This document shows, piece after piece, positions 54,191 to 64,000 of a stretch of 64,000 nucleotides of DNA. A program made the position numbers and the translations under genes. The notes below the pieces were generated by a model that ran no database searches, was not told where the DNA came from, and worked only from the letters and a program-made list of their open reading frames with translations. Source of the DNA: Bufo bufo (Eukaryota > Chordata > Amphibia > Anura > Bufonidae). The stretch lies in the NCBI RefSeq assembly GCF_905171765.1, contig NC_053397.1, positions 114,469,295-114,533,294 of the forward strand, given 5' to 3'. Every line of letters begins with the position of its first letter. The first letter of the stretch is position 1.

Positions 54191-54530
54191 AAGTGTGAGG
54201 GAAGTTTTTTTTTTCTTTTTTCTTTTTCTCTTCCACCTGTGGTTTAACATAAGGACAAGAAAAAATAAAATGACCCCTCTTTCCACAGTTGTAACATAGA
54301 TTGTGCACTTTCCTAAAGTCTCTACTATCAGAATGGCAAGATATCTGACCTAACTGCATGGGTTCCTCCCCTACCCCAGAGTTATAAGTAATATCACCCT
54401 GGGCAGCAGGTGAGACAAAACCACACGCAGGAGGGATCCCTTGCACGGAGAGACCCTTACACCTCTCTCTGATACATCTATCCAACCGTATGGTCAAAGA
54501 CATAGCATTCTCCAGAGTATCCGGGTACTC
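54191..54530 (-). pseudogene. Gypsy gag, C-terminal fragment with zinc knuckle
   Basis: Shows KKDEYPDTLENAMSLTIRLD and a CCHC knuckle LCYNCGKRGHFIFSCPY. The first two thirds of gag are absent; coding similarity ends at the foldback junction near 54530. A Lys-rich run from an A/T homopolymer (54206-54235) follows the knuckle. Confidence 0.88.
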
Positions 54531-54739
54531 ATCTTTTTTCACAAGTCCGACGAGGCACAGGTAAGCCCTTACCTTTGCCTGTGCGCGAGACGGTCTGAAA
54601 ACAAGTGCAGATAGCTGGAGCAGGCAGTTCAGAGAACAGCCACCGGGGGCCTTCATCGGGCTGTTCTCGGAACTGCCTGCTCCCGGTGACCGCATTTGTT
54701 TTCAGACCGGCTTGCGCACAGACTTGTGAAAAAAGATGG
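54528..54739. repeat. Foldback at the truncated end of the Gypsy element
   Basis: CATCTTTTTTCACAAGTC (about 54530) reappears as its complement (about 54722-54739), and inner arms CTGAAAACAA...GGAGCAGGCAGTTC face GAACTGCCTGCTCC...TTGTTTTCAG around 54650. The outermost arm is gag coding sequence, so the foldback includes part of the retrotransposon. Confidence 0.8.
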
Positions 54740-54760
54740 CAGCCCACATATGTTCACGGG

Positions 54761-54934
54761 CGAACAATGCGAACTGGCCATCACTGCTCCTGTGCACAGC
54801 CCTTTTCAGATCACCCCACAGATTTTTCGGATTCAGGTCTGGGCTCTGGCTGGGCCATTCCAAAACTTTAATCTTCTTCTGGTGAAGCCATTCCTTTGTT
54901 GATTTGGATGTATGCTTTGGGTCGTTGGCTCAGT
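54761..54934 (-). pseudogene. Tc1 transposase fragment
   Basis: The minus strand reads [29 protein letters not shown] and [12 protein letters not shown], the second-to-third catalytic region of a Tc1 transposase; one codon (Glu of NPIE) is lost by a small deletion. Ends abruptly at both sides. Confidence 0.85.
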
Positions 54935-56439
54935 CCTCAAGAAATAAGCTGTGCCAACCACCGCATGGAGTGGTGGTGTGGTCAACACTCCCCCTCCATG
55001 TATCTCCATGTATCTCCCCTCTACCTTCCTAGAGTGAATCTACCCGTAACGCGTATGGTGAAATAAGTGATGTACCTGCATTGAAAAGCCTCCGATAATA
55101 CTGTATGGCCATACAGAAGAAAATTTATACAGTAAAGGATTAACTATTCTTATCGTCGAAAGCTGCACCAAAGGAAATTGCGGAACAGAGTGGCAACTCC
55201 CGCGATCTTTGGAACTCCCGCGAAATTTAAACCAGCTTGCTGTATGGAGCGACTGAATAAGCCGGCAAATATTTAAAGCTCCATTGAAGCAATAGGGAGA
55301 CAACAGACGCTAGACGGTAAGCCAAATATCGATTTAAAGTTTTCTTCAATTCAAAGCTCATATCGACCTTAAAAGGATATGCTATAAGAGACTTTTCACA
55401 TTATCAGGATTCCTGTGGATACTTTATGAACATATTGAACTCCCAGTGAATACACCTAAAACATTTTTAGTGACATTCAGTTTCCCAAATTGGGATAGAG
55501 CGCTAGAAGATAATACCCCTCTTTCCCAAATAACAGCATATACTTGAAGTTTTTTGGTGTGATATATATTATTGAATTTATCGACACTATTGAGTGGTAT
55601 CGAATATTCTATCGAATATTTCAACATTGAATTTTCTACCATTCAATCTATTGAATATTTCTATCGAATATATTTTTATTGAATATAGTATCGATCATAT
55701 CTACCACAATATATGTGACTGTAATGTTGTATATTATTGCTACATTGTTCTTATAAATTTTATTACTTATTATTATTATTTTCAGCACATGTCAATCTGG
55801 TTGCCAAGTGTATGAGTGCTCGCTCATTTTCCTATTACTACATTTGCCTTTTAAGAGAGGGTGGGGTGATTCCCTCTATTTGAGCTTGCAGCACCATACC
55901 TTAACTACTTGCTAGTGAGCCACCACAACCTACCACAATTTTTTATAGAAACATTATGTTTACAATATGTATATATATTCTTTTCATACTAGGTCCCGCC
56001 TCTAACTCTGCCCAAAGCATAACTATATACACTCAGTCCCCTTAATGCCCCCACATAGTAATTATTCCCCCTTGCCAGTACATAACAGTTATGTCCAGAT
56101 ATGTGCCTCCACACAGTAGTGATGGTCAGATATGTGCCCCCTTCACAAGAAGTTAAAAAAATATATTCACCTAGTTCCTCATTATCACAGTTCAGTGTGA
56201 GGTGTGACACTACATCCTGCTACTGCTGTGGAGCCAGGTCCATATTTAGATTTGATGCTGCCCTAGGCACTTTATGGCCAGCTTTTTCCCCCCAATGAAG
56301 TCCATAGCTGATGGTAAAATGCTCCCTAGGCCTTCAGCTATCTCTCGGGACTCCCTCATACACTTAATTAAAGGACTGACCTGTTACGTGTGCGCTTGGC
56401 AGCTGAAGGCATCTGTGTTGGTCCCATGATCTTATGTGC
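54935..56439. other. Unassigned AT-rich region
   Basis: No gene supported. A degenerate tract at 55565-55700 repeats ATTGAATAT and ATCGAATAT. The word GTGCTCGCTCAT near 55815 resembles hAT subterminal sequence but is not enough to place an end. Confidence 0.5.
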
Positions 56440-56712
56440 CTGCATTGCTGAGAAAAATTATGTTTTATTATATACAAACGGGGGAGTTACCATTACACCT
56501 AGAGGCTCCGCTCTCTCTGTAACTGCCGCACCCTCTGCACTTTAACATGACCCGGTGGGATGACATTTTCACTTCCAGGCCCTGTCAAAGTAGACAGGGA
56601 GCGACAGTTGCAGAGACAGCAGAGCCTCTAGGTGTAATGGTAACGCCCCCGTTGCTCCTAGAGGATCATTTGCATATATTCAAATATAATTTTTTTTCTC
56701 AATAATGAAGGC
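56440..56712. mobile_element. MITE-like foldback
   Basis: GTTACCATTACACCTAGAGG (about 56475) mirrors CCTCTAGGTGTAATGGTAAC (about 56625), and the arms extend outward imperfectly through GGGGG/CCCCC to the ATTTT/AAAAT-rich edges, roughly 100 bp per arm. Target duplication not resolved. Confidence 0.7.
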
Positions 56713-57099
56713 ATATATGAACATGGGCCCAACACAGATCGGCACTGATAGTTGGCTTTAGCGCTGCCCTAGCCATTTTACAGGCAAAGGCAGCGCTAAA
56801 ACATGTCCATTAGTGCCAGTGACATCACTGGGCTCACTGCCAGGCGGAAGCCACCCCCAAATAGTATCCCCAGTGGTAATAAGGCTCCCTACAGTGCCCT
56901 CAGTACTAATAAGGCCTCCCTACAGGGCACCTCTTATAATCTATAAGGAACTTCTATAGGGCCCTCAGTAGTAGTAATGCCCTCCACCACTGGTCACGGT
57001 ATTTATAATGTTCCCTGCAGTGCCCCCTGTAATTATAATACCTCCTGCCGTACCCCCCGGAGTTATAATCATCTCTGTAGTGCCCCCATAAATTATAAT
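56713..57099. other. Unassigned region with a short inverted pair
   Basis: TTTAGCGCTGCC (about 56758) and GGCAGCGCTAAA (about 56789) form a hairpin. No gene seen. Confidence 0.5.
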
Positions 57100-57625
57100 G
57101 CCCGTCCTCTCCCTCCAGTCTTCTATACCATGCAGTCCCCTGTAAATAACACCAGTCAGCTCCCACTAGTCTTCTATATCATACAGTCCCATGTAAATAA
57201 CCTATCTTCCATACAGTCTTCTATACCATGCAGTCCCATGTAAATAATTTCACTCCTCTCCCTTCAGTCTTGTATACCATGCAGTCCCATGTAAATAACA
57301 CCAGTCCTCTCCCTACAGTCCCATGTAAATAACTTCTCTTCCTTACAGTTCTCTATAACATACAGTCCCATGTAAATAACTTAATGCCCTCCTTCACTCC
57401 CCTCCAACACATAGTCCCATATAAATAACATAATTCTTTACCCTCCAGTCTTCTAAAATATCCAGTCCCATGTAAATAACACCAGTCATCTCCCTCCAAT
57501 CTTCTATAACATACAGTCCCATGTAAAAAACATGTTTTTTATAGTCTTCTATAACATACAGTCCTATGTAACTGACACCCCTCCCCTCACTTCAGCCCCT
57601 CTAACATACAGTCCCAGTTAAATAA
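57100..57625. repeat. Minisatellite, about 57-bp degenerate unit, about nine copies
   Basis: CAGTCCCATGTAAATAAC recurs with spacers containing CTCCCTCCAGTCTTCTATA. Several units are truncated. Confidence 0.85.
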
Positions 57626-58139
57626 CATATTTCCCTCCCACTAAGCAGGGAGGAGGTATAATGGGGAGTACCACATCTCCCAGCATTTCTCTGGCACTCA
57701 CATTCATTCCATGGCATCACAGGTCTCCACTGCTGAGCGCTGCCTCTTTCTGCACTGGTCACATGACGGTGACCTCCTCACAGGTCCTACCTCCACTTCT
57801 ACTGCTGAAAAGATTACATGACTATGATGTCATCAAAGGTCCTTCAGCTATGGAGTGTAGACACAAATGGGCAGCAGATTCGCAGTAAGTGATAATCAGA
57901 CCCCCCAAAAAAACTCTGCCCCTCCCGACGTCCACACCAAGGTGCCCAGGTTACCCTGATGGCAGAGGTAGGGAATGAAAAATATGATAAGATTAAAAAT
58001 AAACGCTTCTGCTGGCACTGGGATGGGCCCCCTCCCTTGCTGGGCCCCTGTGCAGCTGAACCAGCTGCACAGGCGGTATGTCCGCCCCTGGTACAGGGTG
58101 ATCTTGTATGGCATGGGATGTCATTGAGTGGTACAGTTT
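57626..58139. other. Unassigned region
   Basis: No gene supported; mixed-composition DNA leading into a Tc1 terminal region. Confidence 0.4.
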
Positions 58140-58253
58140 TGTAAGTCACATTAAAGGTGGAAAAAGTTCTGAAATTATTTATCTTTGTCTCATTTTTTTA
58201 CAGCACAGAAACCTCACATTTTAACAGGGGTGTGTAGACTTTATATCTACTGT
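58140..58253. mobile_element. Tc1 terminal region
   Basis: AACAGGGGTGTGTAGACTTT and ATATCTACTGTA at the border are a Tc1 terminal inverted repeat, distinct from the three other Tc1 families in the window. The rest of the element may be the fragment at 54761-54934, in compatible orientation, but this is not proven. Confidence 0.65.
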
Positions 58254-58494
58254 ATATATAAGAGAACATGAGCACTCTAAAATTTGCAGAATCAGGCTGA
58301 AATTTCACTCCAATTACCAATAATGGATATACTTATGAATAAAAGAACGTGAACACTCCAAAAATTTGGTATCAGTCTGTAATTTCCCCACGAAACAAGG
58401 AAGAATGGATGTACTTACATATAAGAGAACGTGAGCACCATAAAATCTGTAGTATCAGGCCGCAATGTGACACCAATTAAGGAATTGAAATAGT
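58254..58494. repeat. Minisatellite matching 26380-27063
   Basis: Units with GAGAACGTGAGCACC, CTAAAATCTGTAGTATCAGG and GAAACAAGGAAGAATGGATG match those at 26380-27063, suggesting the two arrays were once contiguous within hAT-3. Confidence 0.75.
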
Positions 58495-58746
58495 CTGCAT
58501 CTCATCACTGCAGTGCCTATTTCCAACTCTTCACATTGAGAGCAAGGATCCGTATCTGCTATAAGCTACATATGTACTGTTTTTTCTACAGGCTTTTCTA
58601 CATTGAAGCTGGACCATTACAGTGATTATCTACTCCTATGCTACCTCATGGATAAGTTTATGGGGAAAAACTCTCTGTCAATAAGGGATCTAGAACTCTG
58701 ACACACAGTCAAACTCCATTCCCTCCTGTAAATGGAGCTATGTATT

Positions 58747-59510
58747 ATGGATACTTCAAAGGCTACAGCCAAGGCTATCTATGATCTACTGATGCCAACT
58801 ATTGATACTCGATTGGCTGCCTTTCAATCTTCGTTGGACCTTATCGTCTCCCAAGTAACTGCCCACAACACTTGCTTAACAGAAGCCGAACAGTGAATCT
58901 CTGATTTAGAAGATGTGGTCCATTCTTGCTGCAAATAATTGGAGGAGAAGGAGCAATTGCTCATCATGATACAGAATAAAGTAGATGACCTAGAAAATCG
59001 CTTCAGGCGAAACAACCTAGGCCTTATTGGAGTACCTGAAACAATCTGTCCCAATGAACTCTTATGGTTCACATCTGGATAGTTACCTCAGGAACTAAAG
59101 CTGAGGGACTTCACATATAAAATTCTAGTGGAACGCGCTCACAGAGACCTGTTATCTTTAGGGTCCTCAACTATCAGGATAAAATCAGAATTATGGCAGC
59201 ATTTCGCCAAGTTTCTACAGTCAACTACGAGACCTCCAAGCTTCTATTGTTCCAGGACCTTTCCTCAGCAGTCGCGGAAAAATGAAGAGCCTTTAATCCT
59301 GTTTGCAAACTGCTGCTGGACAAATCCATCCGCTTTAGTCTCCAATATCCTGCCATTCTCCGATTCTCCATGGGCGACAAAATGTGGGTCTTCAAAGATC
59401 CTCAGAAGGCCTGAGCCCATCTTCATGCTCATGGTCGAGCTCCATCCACCTCTCTTACTGCACCTACTTGAACAGTGTGGTCGCACAGGACTTCTGTCGT
59501 AATGTTACTA
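58747..59510 (+). pseudogene. L1 ORF1 (RNA-binding protein), decayed
   Basis: ORF1p trimerises and packages LINE RNA. ATG at 58747 starts MDTSKATAKAIYDLL, followed by a heptad-rich region (SSLDLIVSQVTAHN), then KVDDLENRFRRNNL, the signature preceding the RNA-recognition domain. The C-terminal domain reads NPVCKLLLDKSIRFSLQYPA and LRFSMGDKMWVF. There are three stops in the first 70 codons and several frameshifts later. Confidence 0.88.
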
Positions 59511-59800
59511 CTTTAATTGTTCTACTTTGCAAGTTTATTTTTCACTCTGGTCATTGAGTCTGGTCTGCTTTACAGTATACTTTGTTTTCTGTTACCATGG
59601 TACTGCTCTCACGGGTTGATGGGCAGTTTATTGATAACTTGTTATTGTTAAATGGTACATACAAGGGGAAATAATGTGCACACTATTTTAGGGGACCTCA
59701 TGAAGTGTTGGGGAGGATGCCTGCTCGCTGGGATGGGTCTTCTTCCCTCTCCATGTCTATATACTTTTACCAATATTGGCCACTGGTAGATATTGATTAA
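59511..59800 (+). other. L1 inter-ORF spacer
   Basis: About 290 bp with no coding signal between ORF1 and ORF2. Confidence 0.6.
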
Positions 59801-62800
59801 ATGACGAGTTCTTCTAACATTACCGCATCCAACATCTCCGCTTTAAAATGGTGTACCTGGAATGTTAATGGCCTTAATACTCCAGTCAAGCTGTAATATG
59901 TCTCTTTATGTAAAATATTTATGTATGAAAAATGTATCAACCTGATTTGGTAATCCTCTCCAAATCTAGTGTATGCTTATTTGGAGTAAAGAACACCTGG
60001 AGGACTCATCACCAGAAATTAACAAGAGTTATATAAAAAATAAATAATGTGATTTACTTTCAGTCTATGTAAGAGTTGATTACTTACAGAAATAGGTTAG
60101 GAAAAGTCTTAGTCTAATTGTCCATGAGTGAATGTAGGTGGTCCTTGAGGTATCATTGTTGAAGGTCAGGAATCCTCTTCTCAAGACTCCATGTGTCTTC
60201 ATCTCTATCCATCGTAAAACAAACCCCAACAGAGTGTAAGAGTGAGTGTAAGAAGACGACACCTTGTCTGTCCCTGTCAGTCATTTATACCATAGATAAA
60301 GGCGTGTCTTTACTAATGTATGGGCTTATACATTGTCATATATGGTAGACTTCAAATATAGTTCTTGATGTTCCCATACAGACCTCCCATTGCCAAGTGT
60401 ATTACTATAAATGGTGTGTAATGTGTAATGTAATACATACTTTATATTAAATATCAATTAATATTATATCACATATTATTTAACACAAGCCGAATAATGT
60501 GTTGAAGCATCTGCATAAACTTCAATCATGCATTGTATTTTTGCAGAAAACCCACTGGGTTAAAGGGAATCATCCTCCACTACATACCAAAACATTCCCA
60601 ACCTGTATTGAAGCTTCTTTTTCTAGGAAAATGAGGGGCATGGCTGTTCTATTCAACTCAATGATAAAACACTAAATACCAGAGACCATTGAGGACTTGA
60701 CGGGCAGGTATCTTCTAGTGAAGGTTCTTATTGAAGGTACGGTCTACTGTTTGGTAAATGTATATGCTCCTAATACCTCCAACAAAGCTTTCCTTGCCTC
60801 CATGCTGGCAGCTATAGCCAACTGGGACGTAAACAATGTCATTGTGGGAGGTGATTTTAATGATGTCCACTATATGTTCCTAGAAAGGTCACAACAACAT
60901 TCACCTTTCCTCGCTACTGGTTTAAAACGCCATTCAAACACTTATGGACCATCTAGAGTTGATAGACCCCTGGCGTCTATTGCATCCCACAGACTCTGAT
61001 TATACCTACTACTCACATGTACACAACTCTCATTCAAGAATTGATTACTGGTTGATCCCACATACCTCCATACACCACCTTAAATCTTCCCGAATCATGG
61101 ATATTTATATTTCTGATCATGCCCCGGTTGTTTTTGACTCTGCCCTGACTACGCTAATCCCACTCTCTAAGATATGGCATTTTCCTTTTTATTTATTCCA
61201 CTCTGAAGATTAAGAACATGCTTTCTGGTTTTTGGATGATGTACGCTTCTGACAATGAGAGCCACAGGAAAGATATTAATCTATTCTGGGCTGCTTCTAA
61301 AGCAGTTATCCAGGTCAGATTACAGATGGAAAAAATGAATGGCCACACTGTCTTTAACCCTTACTCAAGCTTACAAAAGATTCAAGCTCAGTAATACTCC
61401 TGAAACAAAACATAAATACCTAAATGCTCCCCATATTCTCCAACAATCATTGTCTAATTCTGAATACCCCTATCAGCCAAGAGGAAATCACTACCACTAT
61501 TAAATCTCTCCGGCTCTCTAAAGCAACAGGTCCAGATGGTTTTGGGAATGATTATTATAAAATCCAAAGTATGCCTCTGGGTCCCCATTTACATTCTTTA
61601 TACAATCATAATATCTCTTCTAAAACTATTCCAGACGGCTTTAACGATGCATGTATAACAGTACTCCCAAAACCGGGTAAAGATAATTTATTAGTAGAGT
61701 CTTATCCCCCCATCTCCCTTCTGAATTCGGACTTTAAAATATTCACCAAAATATTAGCAAATAGACTCCAAACGATCCTTTCAGATATTATACATCCTTC
61801 ACAAACAGCTTTATGTTCGGTAGATCTATTACTTATAACATCCGAATGGCTATTGAGGCAATGTCATCTAGCAGGGGACTTTGGCAGACTAGGAATATCT
61901 TGAATAGCCTTGATGCCAATAAGGCTTTTGAACGGGTGTCTTGGAGATACTGTAGCTTCAGGAAATTCTCTGGTTAAGACATTTTGGTCCTATGTTAAGT
62001 ACGGCTGTTCAGATGATATACCACAATCACCGCTCTACAATATGGGTCAATTCTATTTGTTCTTCTTATTTTGATGTAAACAGGGGAACGAGACAGGGAT
62101 GCCCGCTATCCCCAATGTTATTTAACTTAGCTTTAGAACTTTTAATTAGAGTCCTACAAACTCTTCCATCATTTTCTGGTTTATTTACAGGATCGTTCGA
62201 GACTAAATTACTAGCATTTGCAGACGAATTATTATTGTTTATCTCAAAGACACACCAGGGTACAGGCTAACCCATAGATAATGACAGTTCTTTTTAACAT
62301 TGACATGTTATTCCAGCTGTATCTCTGGATTTAATGTCAATTTTCCAAAATCAAAAGCGCTTCCTATTTTTCGTACGGCCATAAACCATTGGGATACCTC
62401 CTTTTCATTTCAATGGCTTACCGAATCCATCACATATCTGGGGGTTAAATTGGCCTCTAAACCGGCATATTTATATACGGTCATGTCCTTAATTCAGTCA
62501 TGGCAACATTAGAAGTTGTCCTTCTCTGGCCGATGTCACCTCCTTAAAATGGTAGCATTCTCTAAGCTGCTATACTTAATCCAAACTATTCCCCTTTTAC
62601 TTCACTCCTCAGATGTCAAACTCCTTCAAAGAACCTTTAGACATTTTATTTGGGGCAATACATGGAAAAGTCATATCAGCCTATTTAAATTACAACAACC
62701 TCGTATATTGGGGAGTCTCAACTTCCCTGATATTTCACTGTATAACTTGGCTGCCAACTTTAGATGTGTTCTGGATTGGATACAAGGCCAACTGCATTTT

Positions 62801-63873
62801 ACCAATGTGAAACTGGAGAGACAATTTTTCCCTCACATCTCCCTTTTGACATTACTGCATGCATGGATGGCAAACACACTTTCTTTCAACCCTTTTTCGG
62901 TAACCTAGGATTTCTGGGGTTGTAGACCGCGTAGGATATATAATACTTTAGCTTCACAGGGCTGTACGTGGATCGTTGACATGCTAAAATCGGGCTATTC
63001 AGTTATTTCTTTCACAGATGCCTCCCAGAGATATCCAACGTTTAACTATAACCAACCACTTTATATATTTACAAGCACGTAATTTTGTTCTACATTGTAT
63101 TAGTAATATTCCAGAGAACTCAAGGGGGGCATGTTTGAATACAGTATATTCCTTAAAAGAGATAGAACCCAAATATCTTCCACTAGTACTATTTACAGAT
63201 TTCTTAGACCACTGATAGACTGGGATGTAGTAGATACAGGACCCAAAAAATGGATCAAAGACTTTCCAGATTTTTTAGTCAAAACATTATTAGAGGCTAC
63301 ATTAAAAATACATAAACATTCCCCAGTTAGCAGCTACAAAGATATGGCCTTAATGGTTTTTCATAGGGCCTATGTGATACCCTATATTAAAAATAAAATG
63401 TCTTGTGAAGGTACATTCTCTTGTCCTAAATGCAACACACCTAATACTGATCTATTTCATCATTTGTGGGGTTGTGCACGTATTCAGGATTTGTGGGAGC
63501 AGGTGCGATCTCACATGCTAACAACTTACAATATATCTTTTACTGCCACTCCTCAGTGGGCCATTTACACATATTACCTGAGGAACAGCAATGCCTCTCT
63601 ACATAACTGGGCGGCTGCTACTAAGAAAAGTATTCTACATGAATGTTTAGACCCGGGGACCCTTCCATCTCTTTTATTCAGGCCAAAATAACATTCATTT
63701 TCAATATGGACTGGATGTTCACCTTGTCAGATAAAGAGAAACTGACTAAAAGATTCTTTAAAAAATGTTCTTTATTTATGAGCACCCTTACCAATTCCAT
63801 CAAATCCAAACTCATTTCACACTTCGAACACCACACCTCATGGTATTTAAATGAGGTTTTACATGGACACTAA
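59801..63873 (+). pseudogene. L1 ORF2 (endonuclease and reverse transcriptase), decayed
   Basis: ORF2p nicks DNA and copies LINE RNA at the nick. ATG at 59801 leads to the endonuclease start CTWNVNGLNTPVK; after an insertion the domain continues FLQKTHWVKG, CLVNVYAPN, VIVGGDFND and SDHAPVV (to about 61130). RT shows SKATGPDGFGNDYYK, RGTRQGCPLSPMLFNLALEL and, at 62214-62240, FADELLLF in place of the catalytic FADD. The C-terminus holds FSCPKCNTPNTDLFHHLWGC. Many stops and frameshifts (for example near 61900, 61980 and 62515) separate the pieces. Last codon before the stop is at about 63870. Confidence 0.92.
59950..60532. mobile_element. Insertion in the L1 endonuclease, possible solo LTR
   Basis: About 580 bp separates adjacent endonuclease codons. 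Read on the minus strand the segment starts TGCATGATTGAAG and ends GGATTACCA, contains TATAAATGACTGACAGG and an AATAAA-like word, and so has LTR features (TG...CA, TATA). The flanks ATTTG and ATTG are only a weak target duplication. Noncoding. Confidence 0.45.
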
Positions 63874-64000
63874 CCTCTTTAGACATCAAATAACACTCAA
63901 GGGTTTCCTTTAATTCCTAGGGGGTTGCGTATGGGATTCTGGGAGGAGGGGGAATACAGGGTGTTAATGTTATTGATTGCATTATTTGCAGATATCTGTA
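63874..64000 (+). other. L1 3' untranslated region, cut by the window edge
   Basis: G-rich stretch (GGGATTCTGGGAGGAGGGGG near 63934) after the ORF2 stop, common in LINE 3' UTRs. No tail is seen before 64000. Confidence 0.6.

Larger units (their letters stand above)
50407..54530 (-). mobile_element. Chromodomain Ty3/Gypsy retrotransposon, 5'-truncated
   Basis: Minus-strand order: partial gag, protease, RT, RNase H, integrase, chromodomain, polypurine tract, 3' LTR. The 5' LTR and most of gag are missing; sequence identity ends at a foldback junction near 54530. Several stops and frameshifts disable it. It inserted in the hAT-2 transposase region. The chromodomain places it among chromoviruses, known in fish and amphibian genomes. 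Confidence 0.92.
58495..64000 (+). mobile_element. L1-type LINE, decayed, continuing past the window
   Basis: ORF1 with a coiled coil and ORF2 with endonuclease, reverse transcriptase and a C-terminal Cys/His motif follow in the canonical order on the plus strand. Multiple stops and frameshifts and one insertion (about 59950-60532) show it is dead. The 5' boundary abuts the minisatellite; the 3' end and any poly-A tail are outside the window. Confidence 0.92.

Noticed and set aside
55565..55700. Possible telomere-like or centromeric repeat
   Set aside because: The ATTGAATAT words are irregular and short; simple AT-rich degeneracy is sufficient.

Overview
This 64 kb window reads as vertebrate nuclear DNA, most likely from an amphibian and probably a frog or toad. 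That is an inference from the mixture of abundant hAT, piggyBac and Tc1 DNA transposons with a tyrosine-recombinase (Ngaro-type) retrotransposon, a chromodomain Gypsy element and an L1 LINE, plus one spliced host exon. Nothing looks bacterial. The only host coding sequence I can support is the terminal exon of an N-terminal methyltransferase gene, best matching NTMT2/METTL11B (3684-3940, + strand). Almost everything else is transposable-element DNA in a deep nest, with many insertions datable relative to each other because target-site duplications (TSDs) and empty sites are preserved.

Layout. 1-3266: a Tc1 element, split by a TTAA-flanked piggyBac element (380-2770). 3684-3940: host exon, then its 3' flank. 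4565 onward: the left end of a hAT element (hAT-3), whose fragments reappear at 23762-27063 and probably at 58260-58490. Inside it, 5098-23753 is hAT-1 copy A (8-bp TSD GTCATAAG). Copy A itself carries an LTR-like insertion (7071-8045), a foldback TTAA MITE (10582-11350), a structurally complete piggyBac with an intact 650-residue transposase (12469-17786) and a second, decayed piggyBac (18281-23636). A third piggyBac derivative lies at 24715-26013.

27072 onward is another hAT (hAT-2). Its transposase is found in two pieces, 30056-30580 and 47952-50406, separated by about 17 kb of later insertions. Those include a nonautonomous hAT (28111-29825), an Ngaro-type retrotransposon with split direct repeats (30623-45139, minus strand), two Tc1 elements in a TA microsatellite (45199-46125 and 46276-47325) and a MITE remnant. 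The Ngaro element was invaded by hAT-1 copy B (33556-40827, TSD GTGTTGTG), whose 1,151-codon transposase has one in-frame stop, and by a 1,133-bp palindromic retroelement-like insertion with a 15-bp TSD (41396-42528). A 5'-truncated chromodomain Gypsy element (50407-54530) interrupts the N-terminal part of the hAT-2 transposase.

54530-58250 holds a foldback, Tc1 pieces, a MITE and a 57-bp minisatellite in otherwise unassigned DNA. 58500 to the end is an L1-type LINE with decayed ORF1 and ORF2, running off the right edge.

The genes do not form an operon-like system. The logic of the region is successive transposition. The most notable items are the intact piggyBac transposase with both ends, the nearly intact hAT-1B with a promoter-like 5' module shared with copy A, the Ngaro element whose gag-RT frame is recovered across two empty sites, the palindromic insertion, and the rapid replacement of minisatellites between hAT-1 copies.
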